NCBI GenBank assembly: GCA_013368325.1 | Contig: JAACJK010000164.1 | Location: 930,001-994,000 of the forward strand | From: Ephemerocybe angulata | Lineage: Eukaryota > Basidiomycota > Agaricomycetes > Agaricales > Psathyrellaceae | DNA: 64,000 bases | Direction: 5' to 3' | Shown: positions 32,815 to 44,090 of the stretch, in pieces | Layout: each line of letters begins with the position of its first letter | Position numbering within the stretch: the first letter of the stretch is position 1 | Position numbers and translations under genes: made by a program | The notes under the pieces: generated by a model | Seen by the model: only the letters and a program-made list of their open reading frames with translations | What the model was told of the DNA's origin: nothing | Database searches by the model: none

Positions 32815-34981
32815 ATGGAGAACACTGACCAGTACAGACTACCAACCAACGTGAAGCCCTTTCACTACGACCTGCTCATCAAGACAGACCTCGAAGCATT
32901 GACCTTTCAGGGTGTCGTCAAGATCAAGTACGCTTCTTGTATACTGCACGGTATAAAGCATGTTCACCGCCTTGTCATGTAGCTTTGACGTCGTCCGAGA
33001 GACCGCTTCCATCACGCTCAACGCTTCCAACCTCGACCTCGATAAGGTGTACGCACTACACTCGTTCTACAACCTGACTTTTCGCCGATTGGTTCTACGC
33101 AGTACTATCTTCTCGGATGCTTCCAAGGGCGAGCAAACTCCTAGGAGGAACCCTTCCTGAAAGGCGTCTCGCTCTACCTCAAGAAGCATTTGTTTGGGAA
33201 TAGTAGGACGACTGATCTTTGGGAAGGTGTCAGTGAGGCTACCGGACTTGATATTTCGGGGTTGATGGACAATTGGATCACGAAGGTTAGCTTTGAAGTC
33301 CATGATATCTTGCTGTTGTGTGGGCTTATTATACGTTGTAGACTGGATTCCCTGTTTTGACTGTCACTGAGGAAGGTGGGATGATTGTTGTTCAACAGGA
33401 CAGGTTCCTGGAAAGCAAGCCTGCTGACCCTGAAGAGAACGAGACGATCTGGTTAGTGGATTGTTCCCCTTGCAAATCTTTGTCCAGGACTCGTCATATA
33501 ACTTTCATGGGTTAGGAATGTACCTTTGTTCATCATTTCCGAGTCTTCTGAGAAGGGAGGAGAACTAGGCATTCTCCGAGAACGAGTGGAGGCGTTCTCC
33601 GTGGATACCAGCAAGCAGTTTAAATTGAACGCCCGTTCCGTCGGTGTCTGTAAGCCCATTTCCTTCTCCTCATCTTAAATTATAGTCTGGAATGCACCGC
33701 AGACCGTGTGCTCTACACCCCTGAGCGGTTGGCGAAGATTGTCGAGGAAGCGGTCAAGAAGGACTCGCTTTTTGGCGTCAATGATCGTGTGGGGTTGGTT
33801 CACGACTATATGGCGCTTTCCAAGGCAGGTCTTGCGAAGCTCAGCGATACGCTCTCCATAGTAGAGAAGCTCAAGCATGACCGGGAATGTAAGTACGCTC
33901 TTATGAGGAATTCCGTGTACTGGCTGATGGTGGGGTGGTGTAGTCCTTGTCTGGGAGGGTATTGGACAAAATCTTACCGGGCTGGTTTCTATTTGGTGGG
34001 AGCATCCAGAAGTCGTCGATAAGTTGAACGCTTTTCGCCGGGTGCGCTGGTTTTCTCATTTTACTTTTGTGTTCAGCTGCTAATGATGGCCCCACAGAGC
34101 CTCTTTACTCCAATTGTTGACAGGATGGGCTACGAGTTCAATAAATCCGACTCGCGACACGAGAAGCTCCTCCGCAAGCTCGCTATCACCCAAGCAGCTG
34201 AAGCAAACGAATCCAAGTACGCTTCACCCCTTCATCACACCAACGCCCTCATAATCAGGCTAACGACTACTCAGGGTTACCGACGAGCTGAGGAGCCGCT
34301 TCGCGCACCTCGTCAGGACAGGAGACGACTCCAGGATCCCCGCAGACTTGATGGACATCACATTTGCGACTGGGGTCAAATATGGCGGTGTCGAGGAGTA
34401 CGAGGCCATTTTACGCGCCAATGAGAAACCCAGGACCCCGATGCAGAAGATCGCGGCTATGACTGCGCTGGGGAATGCCCAGGACGAAGGGCTCATTCGC
34501 CGGACGCTTGATGGTATTCAGTCGACGGCGAGGGGCCAGGATATCATCTACTATTTCATGGGCCTCTCTGCGAACTTCAAGTCTCGCAGGATGTTGACAC
34601 AGTATTTCCGGGATAATTATGAGGAGGTGGGTGGTGCGTCTTGGTTGTGTAGGTGCAGTTAGCTGACTTGGGATGTGTGGATGGTGGTAGCTTTACAAGC
34701 GGTTTGGGGGAGGCCTCACGTTTCATATGTTTGTGTTCTCCGCTCACAACTTCTTGTCTACCAAAGAAGATTTGGAGGGTGTCGAGAATTTCTTTAGGGA
34801 CAAGGATACGGCTAAGTATGATAAGCGGCTTGACTTGTGTCTGGATACTATCAGGACCAATATTGCGTATATCGAGCGGTCGACAAGGGATTTGAAGGAG
34901 TGGTTGAAGGAGTGGTTGAAGGAGTGGGAGGGGCGGCATTCTAGTGTTTCTTGGGGATACGGGAGGTGTAGTGTACAGTAA
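32815..34981 (+). pseudogene. Truncated M1 aminopeptidase paralog lacking the catalytic core
   Basis: Tandem copy of the intact gene at 37385-41239. It keeps the N-terminal exon (MENTDQYRLPTNVKPFHYD) and FDVVRETASITLNASNL, then jumps to FLKGVSLYLKKHLFGNS and keeps every exon to the C-terminus (YGGVEEYEAILRANEKPRTP, YIERSTRDLKEWLKEW). The section with GAMEN, HEXXH and the third zinc ligand is missing. The break lies at about 33139-33144, between sequence matching GAGCAAATCCC and GGAGGAGCGC of the intact gene. Direct reading gives a stop at once, but splicing 33047 to 33144 (GTGTAC...CTAG) joins the two parts in frame. Introns and phases downstream are intact, so it may still be expressed as a non-catalytic protein. 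The C-terminus has an extra EWLK repeat and a novel tail. Confidence 0.85.
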
Positions 34982-35032
34982 TCGACGGTAACCTCCTCAT
35001 CAAGGCTTTGAAGCCAGGAGTCGCCGTTTCGA

Positions 35033-36380
35033 TTACTTCTCGAATTCAAAGAGACTGCCATCGTCGTATTTCACAGTCCAGGTCTCTCCATTCCCTCGGG
35101 GTTCCGTCTTCAACAGGGTTTGGTACTCGCCCGCTTCCGACAACGATATCTTGAAGCCACCGCAAACGACGAACACAACTGTTCTGTCTTTATCGTTTGA
35201 AGGGCCGAGAATTTTGTTGAAGAGCGCAGCGTGGTAAGCGGGTACGAGGGTGGTAGAGCATGCAAGCTCTACGAGCATCTTTTGGTCGTCTACATCGGCA
35301 TGTTAACGACCTCCGTCAAACTAAGAAAGAGAGCTCGACTTACTTGCGAAAAGGGCCAAAGTCTCCATACTTATACCATCCGGTACGGTGATACACTTCA
35401 CGCCTCCAGGCCAGTCCAAGGCCATCCTGACTATTGCCGGAGCTGGCTCTGAGGCGCCCAACGACCCGAACGCCTTGGAGCTGAAGCTGTTGAAATGCGC
35501 GAGGTAGACATCGTTTGCTTCGTCGTGGACCAAGTCTACTCCTGGAGGTAGTTTCCGCTCGGTGGCGTTGAAGCGGTCCTTGTTCAGCGACATTGAGTGG
35601 TAGAAGCAGTCGGAGCCGATAGTTTCGATTGCGACGATTGGGACTGTGATTGCATGTGAGCCGGGTACTGGGTGGGGTAGCTTGGATGGACACACCGTCT
35701 TCCCATCCGACGGCTTTGCAGCCTTCGAGGATCCCACCGAGGAGACCCGCGCCACCGACACTACAAAAGATTGCGCTGGGCTTCTTGGGGATCTGGGTGT
35801 GTATCTCTTTAATCATGGAGCTGTGACCTTCCCAGATAATAGGGTCGTTGTACGCTGGTACCATCACCCTGCCCTTTGGTTACTTGGCAAGGTAAAGGTG
35901 AACATGCTTAGGTGACTCACGCATCGGTATCGTTTGCTACTAGCTCACTCGCTGCCTTCAGAGCATCTGCGTAGAGTGCGCCGCCGATTACAACTTCGGC
36001 TCCCTCGCTCTTCAGCAGGCTTAGCGTGCTCTCTGAGACCCAGTCGGGGAGGAAGACGGTGCAGCGGCAGTTCAGCTTTCGAGCGGCGCATGCTGCTGCG
36101 AGACCGGCGTTTCCCCCGGATGCGATGACACAGTGGACGTTGTCGCCGAGCTCGGATTTCTTCTTCTCGATGAAGTGGGATACGCCTCGGTATTTGAAGG
36201 AGAAGGAGGGTTGGAGGTTCTGTGGGGGTGTGTGCCTCAGGGGTAAGATGACTCGGTTTGAGCGGGGGAAAGACGAACCTCGAGTTTGAGATATGCTTTT
36301 GCGCCGATTGTTTGAGAGATGTGGTTTGAGTATCGGAGCGGGGTCTCCGTCCACAGTGGTGCTTTCGAGTCCTCGGGCAT
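35033..36380 (-). CDS. L-serine/L-threonine dehydratase, PLP type
   Basis: Fold type II PLP enzyme deaminating L-serine and L-threonine to pyruvate and 2-oxobutyrate, Cha1/SDS group. The start MPEDSKAPLWTETPLRYSNH at 36380 is the usual short N-terminus. The Schiff-base lysine is in PSFSFKYRG; the phosphate-side loop is ASGGNAGLAAACAARKL; the PLP glycine loop is SVGGAGLLGG; then VETIGSDCFYHS-like AIETIGSDCFYHS and a C-terminal CGGFKISL. It has no ACT regulatory domain, unlike biosynthetic threonine deaminases. About five exons. It lies on the opposite strand, between the two M1 aminopeptidase copies. Confidence 0.92.
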
Positions 36381-37384
36381 GTTTGCGTGGTCGAAGTGAG
36401 GTACTTAACTTGTACACCAGGTAATGAAGGTTATCGCGCTGATTCTTATGATGAAGAGAACAGATCCCAAAGAGGATCTGCCGGGGGACTTGACATTGCG
36501 GCTCCACGCGCGGTACAGATTGGGATCAATCTCATATCGCCGTGATCAGTCAGCGAAGGCTTGTCAAGAGCGATTTCTTCAGATCGAATGCAAGGTCTTG
36601 GGGATGCCTTTCCGTTGCCATCGCTGTCGGAGGGTATGTCACGGTCCTCACAACTGACTCTTCCTGCCCACCACCTGCAACAGTAGTGACAGGGCTCGAC
36701 GCGTCGCGTCACGCTCATTAAGGTCAGCTGCCTGTGACGCAGCGCGGCGCGTGACACGACGATACGCGTTTCCCCGTACTCTTCTGAGTCTTCAGTCTGG
36801 TATCGATTCAGTGTTGCGCAGCGCTTAGTTTCAGATGACGCTACGTACACATTGACGGGGAGCACCGCGGAGCTAATGATAGTGCGTCGACAGTTCTGAG
36901 AAGTAGGAGAAATGACTCGAACCCGCAGTTGCACGCAATTTCAAGCTCAAGTTCCATAACATAGTCATGCTGTGAAAGTACTTTTCTTTCCCGCTTCAAG
37001 CCAGAAGATGGGCTTTTCCGGGAGAGCTTGCGATTATGGCAGAAAGACATTGAGGTCAACCGGAACACGACAGTGACAACGCGCCCGGGGCCGGGTGAAA
37101 AGTTCCCAGGGCGGGATTCTGTCCACAACTCCATGCACGCCAGCAAGGCCAGAATATGGGCCTCTTGTGCAGAGGTGGCCCGCACCACACGGTGTAGAAG
37201 CCAGCCGAGTATCCGCCATGCAGTCTCCAGACGTCTCAGCACGCAGAGCAGTGATGGGCCTCTGCGAGCATGGGCCGCCCATTCCGGCAGGTCACTCGTC
37301 ACTCGCATATATAATCCAATTCCCCAGCATCGATTATCTTTCTATCCGATACGGCACTATTGCTCACACCTCCAAGATCTAATC
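36381..37384. other. Divergent promoter region, 1 kb
   Basis: Between the dehydratase (-) and the intact aminopeptidase (+). It contains CGACGCGTCG, a perfect 10-nt palindrome including ACGCGT at 36701-36706, in a CpG-rich stretch (36690-36775). The same CTCGACGCGTCGCG string occurs at the POLD2 promoter. No gene is supportable, though the frame upstream of the aminopeptidase ATG is open back to 37028. Confidence 0.5.
37308..37314 (+). promoter_or_regulatory. TATA box of the M1 aminopeptidase
   Basis: TATATAA sits 71 nt upstream of the ATG at 37385, a plausible core-promoter distance for a short 5' UTR. Confidence 0.5.
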
Positions 37385-40300
37385 ATGGCTACTCCTACCA
37401 AGACTGAGAACCCCGACCAGTACAGGCTCTCGACCGACGTCAAGCCTCTGCACTACGATGTGGTCATTAAGACCGACCTCGAGGCCTTGACTTTCAGCGG
37501 CTTCGTCAAAACCAGGTATGTGTTTCGCCTCGGTAAAGCCTACCCTCTATTCATTCGGCGTTTAGCTTTGATGTTGTTCGCGATACCTCCACTATTACCC
37601 TCAACTCCGCCCAGCTCAACCTTGGCAAGGTGTAAGTCGATAACCCCCCAGACCTCCAGCCGCTGGCTAAATCGCGATCCACAGTACCGTCTACTCGGAT
37701 GCGCTCAAAAGCGAGCAAATCCCCACCGGCCAGGATTTCGATACCGTTCAGGAACGCGCTACTTTCAACTTGTCGACTGCCCTCCCCGCCGGATCGAAGG
37801 GCGAGATCAAGATCGCCTTCAGCGGAGAGTTGACCGGGAGCATGGTGGGATACTACAAGTCGTCCTGGGAAGACGAGGGAAAGACCAGGAACTACGCTCT
37901 TACACAGTTCGAGGTGCGTGCTCATGGTTAAACCCCAATCGCCTTGGGCGCTTACATAGATTCTTACAGCCCACTGCTGCCCGCCGCGCTTTCCCTTGCT
38001 GGGATGAGCCCCTCCTCAAGGCGACCTTTGGCATTACCATGATTTCCCGTGCCGAGACTACCAACTTGAGCAACATGCCCGCCATTTCCGAAGAAGTCAT
38101 CGAAGTCAACACCAATGTCTCTGAGGAAATCAGGGAGCTCGCTTCAGGCTCCGAAGGCAAATGGAAGGTCACCAAGTTCGAGAACACCCCTCCGATGTCC
38201 ACCTACATTGTGGCCGTCGCCAACGGCGAGTTCAAGTTCCTCGAGACGTCTGTGAAGATGCCCTTGAGCGGCAAAACCATCCCGCTTCGAATCTACAGTG
38301 CGTGCCTAAGTCTCTCTCACTATTTCCGTATGGCCATCTAACCTCCCCCTCCAGCGACCCCCGAGGTTATCCACCAGGCCCAGTTCGCCCTTGATGTCAA
38401 GGCAGCCGCTCTTCCCCTCTACGAGAAGATCTTCAACGTCGAGTACCCTCTTCCAAAGCTTGATACCCTCGTGGCGCATGACTTTGACGCAGGTGCTCGC
38501 ATTCTATACTCCCTTCTGAGGACTTATCTTAATTCTAGCTAGGTGCCATGGAGAACTGGGGTCTTATCACGGGTCGCACGAGTGTCTTCCTGCTGGATCC
38601 TGAGCGGGCGGACCAAGCTTCCAAAAAGCGCGTAGCCACCGTCCAGAGCCACGAAGTTGCTCACATGTGGTATGTCTGAGTACTTGCTCTACGCACACTT
38701 TGAGGGTTCTCAATTCTTTCAGGTTCGGAAACATCACTACTATGGAGTGGTGGAACTACCTCTACCTTAATGAAGGTGCGCATCTTGATACGTCCATGCG
38801 TGCCGACGCTGATTGAGTGGTTTCTGTTCAGGTTTCGCGACCTTGGTAAGAACTTCTTTCGCATCATGGGATGAAAATTCCAATTGACCTCTCCTTCCGA
38901 TCAGATGGGCGAGGTTATTATTCCAGGTATGGACGCCTGCTTCTAGTATTGTACCTTTTAACCCAGCGGCACACGCGCTCCTTGCTTCTTTCTAGACAAG
39001 TGAGTCTCTCTATCTGCGTCTCCCCTGCTCCATTATAACCCCCCACTCCTCAGAATCTTCCCTGAATGGCGCGTGGACTCCGAGTTCATCTCAGACCATC
39101 TTAACCGTGCTCTCGCTCTGGACGCCAAGTTGTCATCTCACCCTGTTGAGGTCGACTGCCCCGATGCCAATCACATCAACCAGGTGAGTGCCAAAGGCGC
39201 CTGTTTCTTGCTATTCAGCTAACGGTACACATCTCCGCCAGATCTTCGATGCTCTCTCCTACTCCAAGGCTGCTTCTGGTACACCAAATTTAGCGCGATT
39301 AAAATTAAAACATCTGCTAATCGTTCAATATAGTTCTCCGCATGCTCTCCAACTATGTTGGGGAGGAGCGCTTCTTGAAGGGCGTTTCCCTCTACCTCAA
39401 GAAGAAATTATTCGCGAACAGCAAGACCCATGACCTCTGGGAGGGTATTGGCAGCGCTACCGGTCTAGACATCCCCGACTTGATGGAGAACTGGATCACC
39501 AAGGTATATTACGACGCATGCGCAATTTTATTCGTCGTTGGGCTAACGCACGTTCTGTAGATTGGTTTCCCCGTGTTGACTGTCACAGAGGAGGCCAACG
39601 GCATCCGCGTCCGCCAGGACCGGTTCTTGGAGAGCGGCCCCGCTGAGCCCAAGGATAACGAGACCATCTGGCAAGTCCATATTACCTAGATTATCATGGT
39701 CCATTTACGTTGTAGGATCGTCGTTTCTGTACGGAAGCGGTCGACGCCACAGTCGTTCTTGGACCGTTCTGCGCCGCAAAGGGCTTGCTAACGTCGTATG
39801 GTGTTATTGCGCACCCGTTTTGCTTTGATTTAGGAACATCCCCTTGTTTATCCTTTCCGCTCAAGCCGGAGGTGAATACAGCGTTGACAAGACGGCGATT
39901 CTCCAGCAGCGTGATCAGGTTTACCCCATTGACACCAGCAAGAACTATAAACTCAACGCGAACACGGTCGGTGTCTGTAAGTTCCTGTTTGTTCCTTCCC
40001 TCCTTTCTGCCCTTGACCACGTTGCCCCGCAGACCGTGTTCTTTACACTCCCGAGAGGCTGGTCAAGATCGCTGAGGAAGCTGGCAAGAAGGACTCTATC
40101 TTCGGCGTCAATGACCGCGTTGGATTGGTCCATGACTATCTGGCTCTGTCTAAGGCTGGCCTTGCTAAGCTGAGCAGTGCCCTCACTGTTGTTGACAAAC
40201 TCAGGAACGATACTGAATGTGGGTCCTTTTGTTGATGTTGAAGCTTCTGAAAATGTTGACGATACCTCGCTGCAGTCCTTGTCTGGGATGGTATCGGTGA

Positions 40301-41239
40301 GAACCTCGGTGGCCTCATTTCAATCTGGTGGGAGCACCCCGAGATTGTTGACCAGCTGAACGCTTTCCGCCGAGTAAGGATCTTTCGTGTGGGATTGCTG
40401 GCAGATGTTGACGATTATATCAGAGCCTTTTCACTCCCATCGTCGACAGGCTCGGCTATGAGTTTAACGAGTCCGACTCGCGCGATGTCAAGCTCCTCCG
40501 CAAACTCGCAATCACCCAAGCTGCCGGTGCTAAGGAGTCTAAGTGCGTACACGTCCAAAGGCTTTTCTGCTACCGTCGTCTGATGTGTCTTAGGGTCATT
40601 GACGAGCTCAAGAGCCGCTTCGCTCATCTCGTTCAGACTGGCGACGACTCGAAGATTCCCTCGGACATCATGAGCGTCACCTTCTCCATTGGTGTTAAGT
40701 ATGGTGGTGTTGAGGAATATGAGGCCGCGCTCCGTGCGCACGACAAGCCCAAGACCCCTATGCAGAAGATCGCTGCCATGACCGCTCTCGGTAATACCCA
40801 GGACCCCGAGCTTCTCAAGAGGACCTTCGACAGCATTTCCACCAAGGCTCGTGACCAGGACATCATGTACTACTTCGCTGGGCTTGCAGGCAACTTTAAG
40901 TCTCGTAGGCTGTTGACCAGCTACTTCCGTGACCACTATCAGGAGGTGAGCATTCGGGAAAATATATCAATGATAAAGGGTCTAACTTGCGACAAACAGC
41001 TCTACAAGCGCTTCGAGGCCAACTTCAGCATGCAGTACCTCGTCAAGTACTCCATGGACTTCTTGTCGACGAAGGAGGATCTTGAGACCACTGAGGCGTT
41101 CTTCAAGGATAAGGATACGTCCAAGTACATCCAGTCGCTGAACCAGACTCTGGACACCATCCGTGCCAAGAGCGCTTATATTGAGCGTTCAACCGAGGAT
41201 CTGCGCGAGTGGCTGAAAGAGTGGGAGAACCGCAAATGA
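37385..41239 (+). CDS. M1 zinc aminopeptidase (APE2/AAP1/PSA type)
   Basis: Removes N-terminal residues from peptides; cytosolic by its short start MATPTKTENPDQYRL. The N-terminal beta domain leads to the exopeptidase motif GAMENWGLI, the zinc site HEVAHMW-FGN with the third ligand in LNEGFATL, the catalytic tyrosine region (DALSYSKAASVLRML), and a long helical C-terminal domain (TPMQKIAAMTALGNTQ, YIERSTEDLREWLKEWENRK). The gene has some 18 exons. Around the active site three very short exons follow each other: 38832-38845 (14 nt), 38905-38926 (22 nt) and 38996-38999 (4 nt, ACAA), which together encode FATL, MGEVIIP and D-K. All are needed to read LNEGFATLMGEVIIPDKIF. The stop is 64 nt before the next gene's ATG. 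Confidence 0.94.
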
Positions 41240-41303
41240 TTACGTAATCCAGAGAGTGGAAGAGTAGAATTTGTGCAACTTGTAGTGTCTCCTGCTGTAT
41301 AAA

Positions 41304-43340
41304 ATGCCAGCCTTTGATCCAGTCCGCGATGCTGTCCTTAATTCCCCCGTCGAGCAGCATAATTCCAGCCTTGTGTCGCCCCTGGCGTCGCCGTCGTTGA
41401 CCAGGCGCGCCACGGACCTCTCAGTGTTGCTCAACTCGGAGCCCACGATGCCAACAGCAACGACGGCGCGCTCCGCCTCGTCTTTCTCGCACCTTATGGC
41501 ACCCCCCACGGACGACAAGCTCACGTCCTCGGAGCCCCTGGGACGTAGATACACGGGCTCGTCATCAAGATCGGCCCAACCACCCTACCCCAGTCCAGCG
41601 CAAGCACAAGCTCAGCACAAGCGCGAGTCGCCATCCCCGACGAGATACGCGCAGCAGTTCCAGCAGCAGGACTCGCGATACCCAAACTCGAGGCCGTCGT
41701 CGTCGTCGTCCAACTCGAATAACGTCAAGCAGCAGTTTCACCAGCAGCAGCAGCAGCAACAACAACAACAACAACAACAACACCCGAGAGGCAACGGGAA
41801 ACGCCCGACATCTTCACCGGCTATGCCCCCGCCCTCGACGCCCCCTTCAGCGGCCAAATTTGAAGAGTCGAACGACCCGCTGCCGATGCCGACGCTGCCT
41901 GCACGGAGCAATATACCGTATCGACCGACGAAACGCATCACGCCTGCGGGAGACGTCCTCGTTCCTTTGACGCCGCAGGAGATTGAGATGTACAAGAACT
42001 TTAGGGGGAAGGGGTCGATGAAGCTTGTGGCGAAGCGCAAAAGGACGGGCAGTGACGAGCCGGAGGACCCTCCCGCTTCGAAGAAGATGATTGGGGACGT
42101 TGGGGTCGTCGTTGAGCATTGTGCGTTCTTTCACATTTTTGTGTGTCTCAGTTGGCGGTGTTGTCTGACTTCGTGGTAGATAACTCGAGGCCAGATGTGG
42201 GCGTTGTGCAGCGGCAGGAGTCTCCAATTATTGGGCTTAAGAGCTTTAACAATTGGGTCAAGTCTGTGTTGATTACGCGCTTCGCGCACCCTGTGTTGCA
42301 AAAGAGCCCGTCTGCGGGGTACGGAGGGCGCGGTGGGCGAGGCAAGGTGCTTGATATGGGATGTGGGAAGGGTGGCGACATGACCAAGTGGGCGAAGGCG
42401 AGGATCAGGGAGATACTATGCGTCGGTGCGTGCTGTTCTCTGTGTCTGAGCTGGGAGATGAGCTCTCGCTCGGGCTTTTCATGCTCATGCTCATGATTTG
42501 GTGTAGACATTGCCGATGTGTCAGTGGATCAGGCCCGAGGGCGATATGAATCTATGAACAGTAGGTTCGATGCATCATTTGCGGCCCTGGATTGCTATAC
42601 GGAGCCGCTGGGGAAGGCATTCTCCCCTGCAAAGCTCTCATCACCGGTGGATGTCGTGTCTATGCAGTTCTGTATGCACTATGCATTTGAGAGTGTGCAG
42701 AAGGCACGGTGTATGCTGGATAATGTGAGCCGCTATCTGAGGTCTGGAGGGGTGTTTATTGGGACGATACCTAACGCTGAGGTGCTCATGTACGTGTGTT
42801 GTTCAGTCGGTCTGTGCCGTCCCTTTATTGTAGGCTAACAGTATACTTCCAGGTCGTCCCTCGATGCCATTCCTCCTGATGCGGAAGACTTAACGTTTGG
42901 GAACTCGGTCTACAAGATTAAATTCGAGCAGCGTGATCCTAAACCGATGTTCGGCCACAAGTATTGGTTCTTCCTTCAGGATGCTGTCGACGATGTCCCC
43001 GAGTATGTTGTGCATTGGGACAACTTCGTACAGTGAGTTGTTTCGATCCTCCAGCAGCATTGTTATGTTAACATCGGCCTTGCAGGATGGCAGCCGAGTA
43101 CGGCCTTTACCCAACATACAAGGAAGAGTTCCACACTGTCTTCCAAGAGCATCAAGATATTCCAGAGTTCAAAAATCTGATGGTCCGCATGAAAGTCGTT
43201 GACGCGAATGGGGAGAGTGCCATCGACGAAGACCAGTGGGAGGCAGCCAGTACGTTCAATGCTCCTAACTAAACCTCCCTAAATGTAACGGATTTTTTTG
43301 CTCAGATATCTACATCGCCTTTGCTTTCGAAAAGCGCTAG
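41304..43340 (+). CDS. abd1: mRNA cap guanine-N7 methyltransferase (Abd1)
   Basis: Nuclear enzyme that methylates the cap guanine using S-adenosylmethionine. A long disordered N-terminus (about 270 residues, Ser/Pro-rich, poly-Gln, ending in [14 protein letters not shown]) precedes the catalytic domain: [29 protein letters not shown], the SAM motif [81 protein letters not shown] and a C-terminal YIAFAFEKR. Six exons. The start [15 protein letters not shown] was taken as the first ATG of the long first exon; the disordered tail makes it unprovable. Very close behind the aminopeptidase (64 nt), so their transcripts or control regions may overlap. Confidence 0.94.
41742..41780 (+). repeat. CAG/CAA repeat encoding poly-Gln
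   Basis: An uninterrupted run of CAG then CAA codons within the disordered N-terminus of the cap methyltransferase. The mixed CAG/CAA composition should limit slippage. Confidence 0.9.
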
Positions 43341-43756
43341 ATTTTTTATTGTTAGACGTCTCTTTCACTCTTCTATGATGGACTGTTATGGCTTTCATGC
43401 GTAACTTATTTCATTCATGTTTATGCATCCTTGTTACCCTTGGGCCTGCTGGTATCTCCTGTATCAATAGTTCTTTTTTGCTGTCCATGTCCTACCCTTG
43501 TACACTCGAGCGTCCTTAATCGTAAATTTCCTTCCTTTGCTTCGTCCATTCTCCAGCTTGCAGCGGGTGGTGGGAGGGCCATTGAGCTCAACTCAGACCG
43601 AGGGGAAGTGGGGAGCAAATCTTGAATGCTAGCAGATGTGCACTGGTCGAGGAAGATGCCTCTCCCTCCTACCCCGGACGCAAAGAGCCTTGAGGGGCCC
43701 GATCAGACGAAGACAATGTATGACCACGGATATGCTCACCAGACCGTACTCCTCAT

Positions 43757-43853
43757 GGCTACCTGGCGCAATGGTAGCGCGTTTGGCTTCGACGGCTCAA
43801 CGGCAATTTGCGATAGGCACCAAAAGGTTGCAGGTTCGAGTCCTGCGGTGGTC
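43757..43853 (+). tRNA. tRNA-Arg (TCG), with 26-nt intron
   Basis: Acceptor stem GGCTACC pairs with GGTGGTC through two G-U wobbles. The D arm (GCGC...GCGC), anticodon stem TTTGG/CCAAA and T arm (GCAGG-TTCGAGT-CCTGC) are perfect. Anticodon TCG lies at 43789-43791, reading CGA codons. The intron at 43793-43818 is one base 3' of the anticodon. T-runs follow the gene from 43855. The rest of 43341-44090 is intergenic. Confidence 0.88.
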
Positions 43854-44090
43854 ATTTTTGCTTCTTTTTTACTTCTCTGGGCTTCAGATTCATGGTGTAA
43901 CTCAGAGTCCAGACTCAGTCGCGCGAATCCCAAAGCCACTTTTGGGAGACGGCGTGTTGGGGCAGATCCCAAGACCATACTTAAAGTTAGAAATGGGCTT
44001 GCAGACCACTACACGTGGTAGGTGAATCAGCAGTATTCGACATTCTGGATCCCTCAATATCTAATCGAGAATAAGCTTTAAAGTGCCATG

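Noticed and set aside
43626..44025. Plus-strand frames of about 130 codons
   Set aside because: They run through the tRNA-Arg gene and have no motif; translation of a tRNA locus is not credible.
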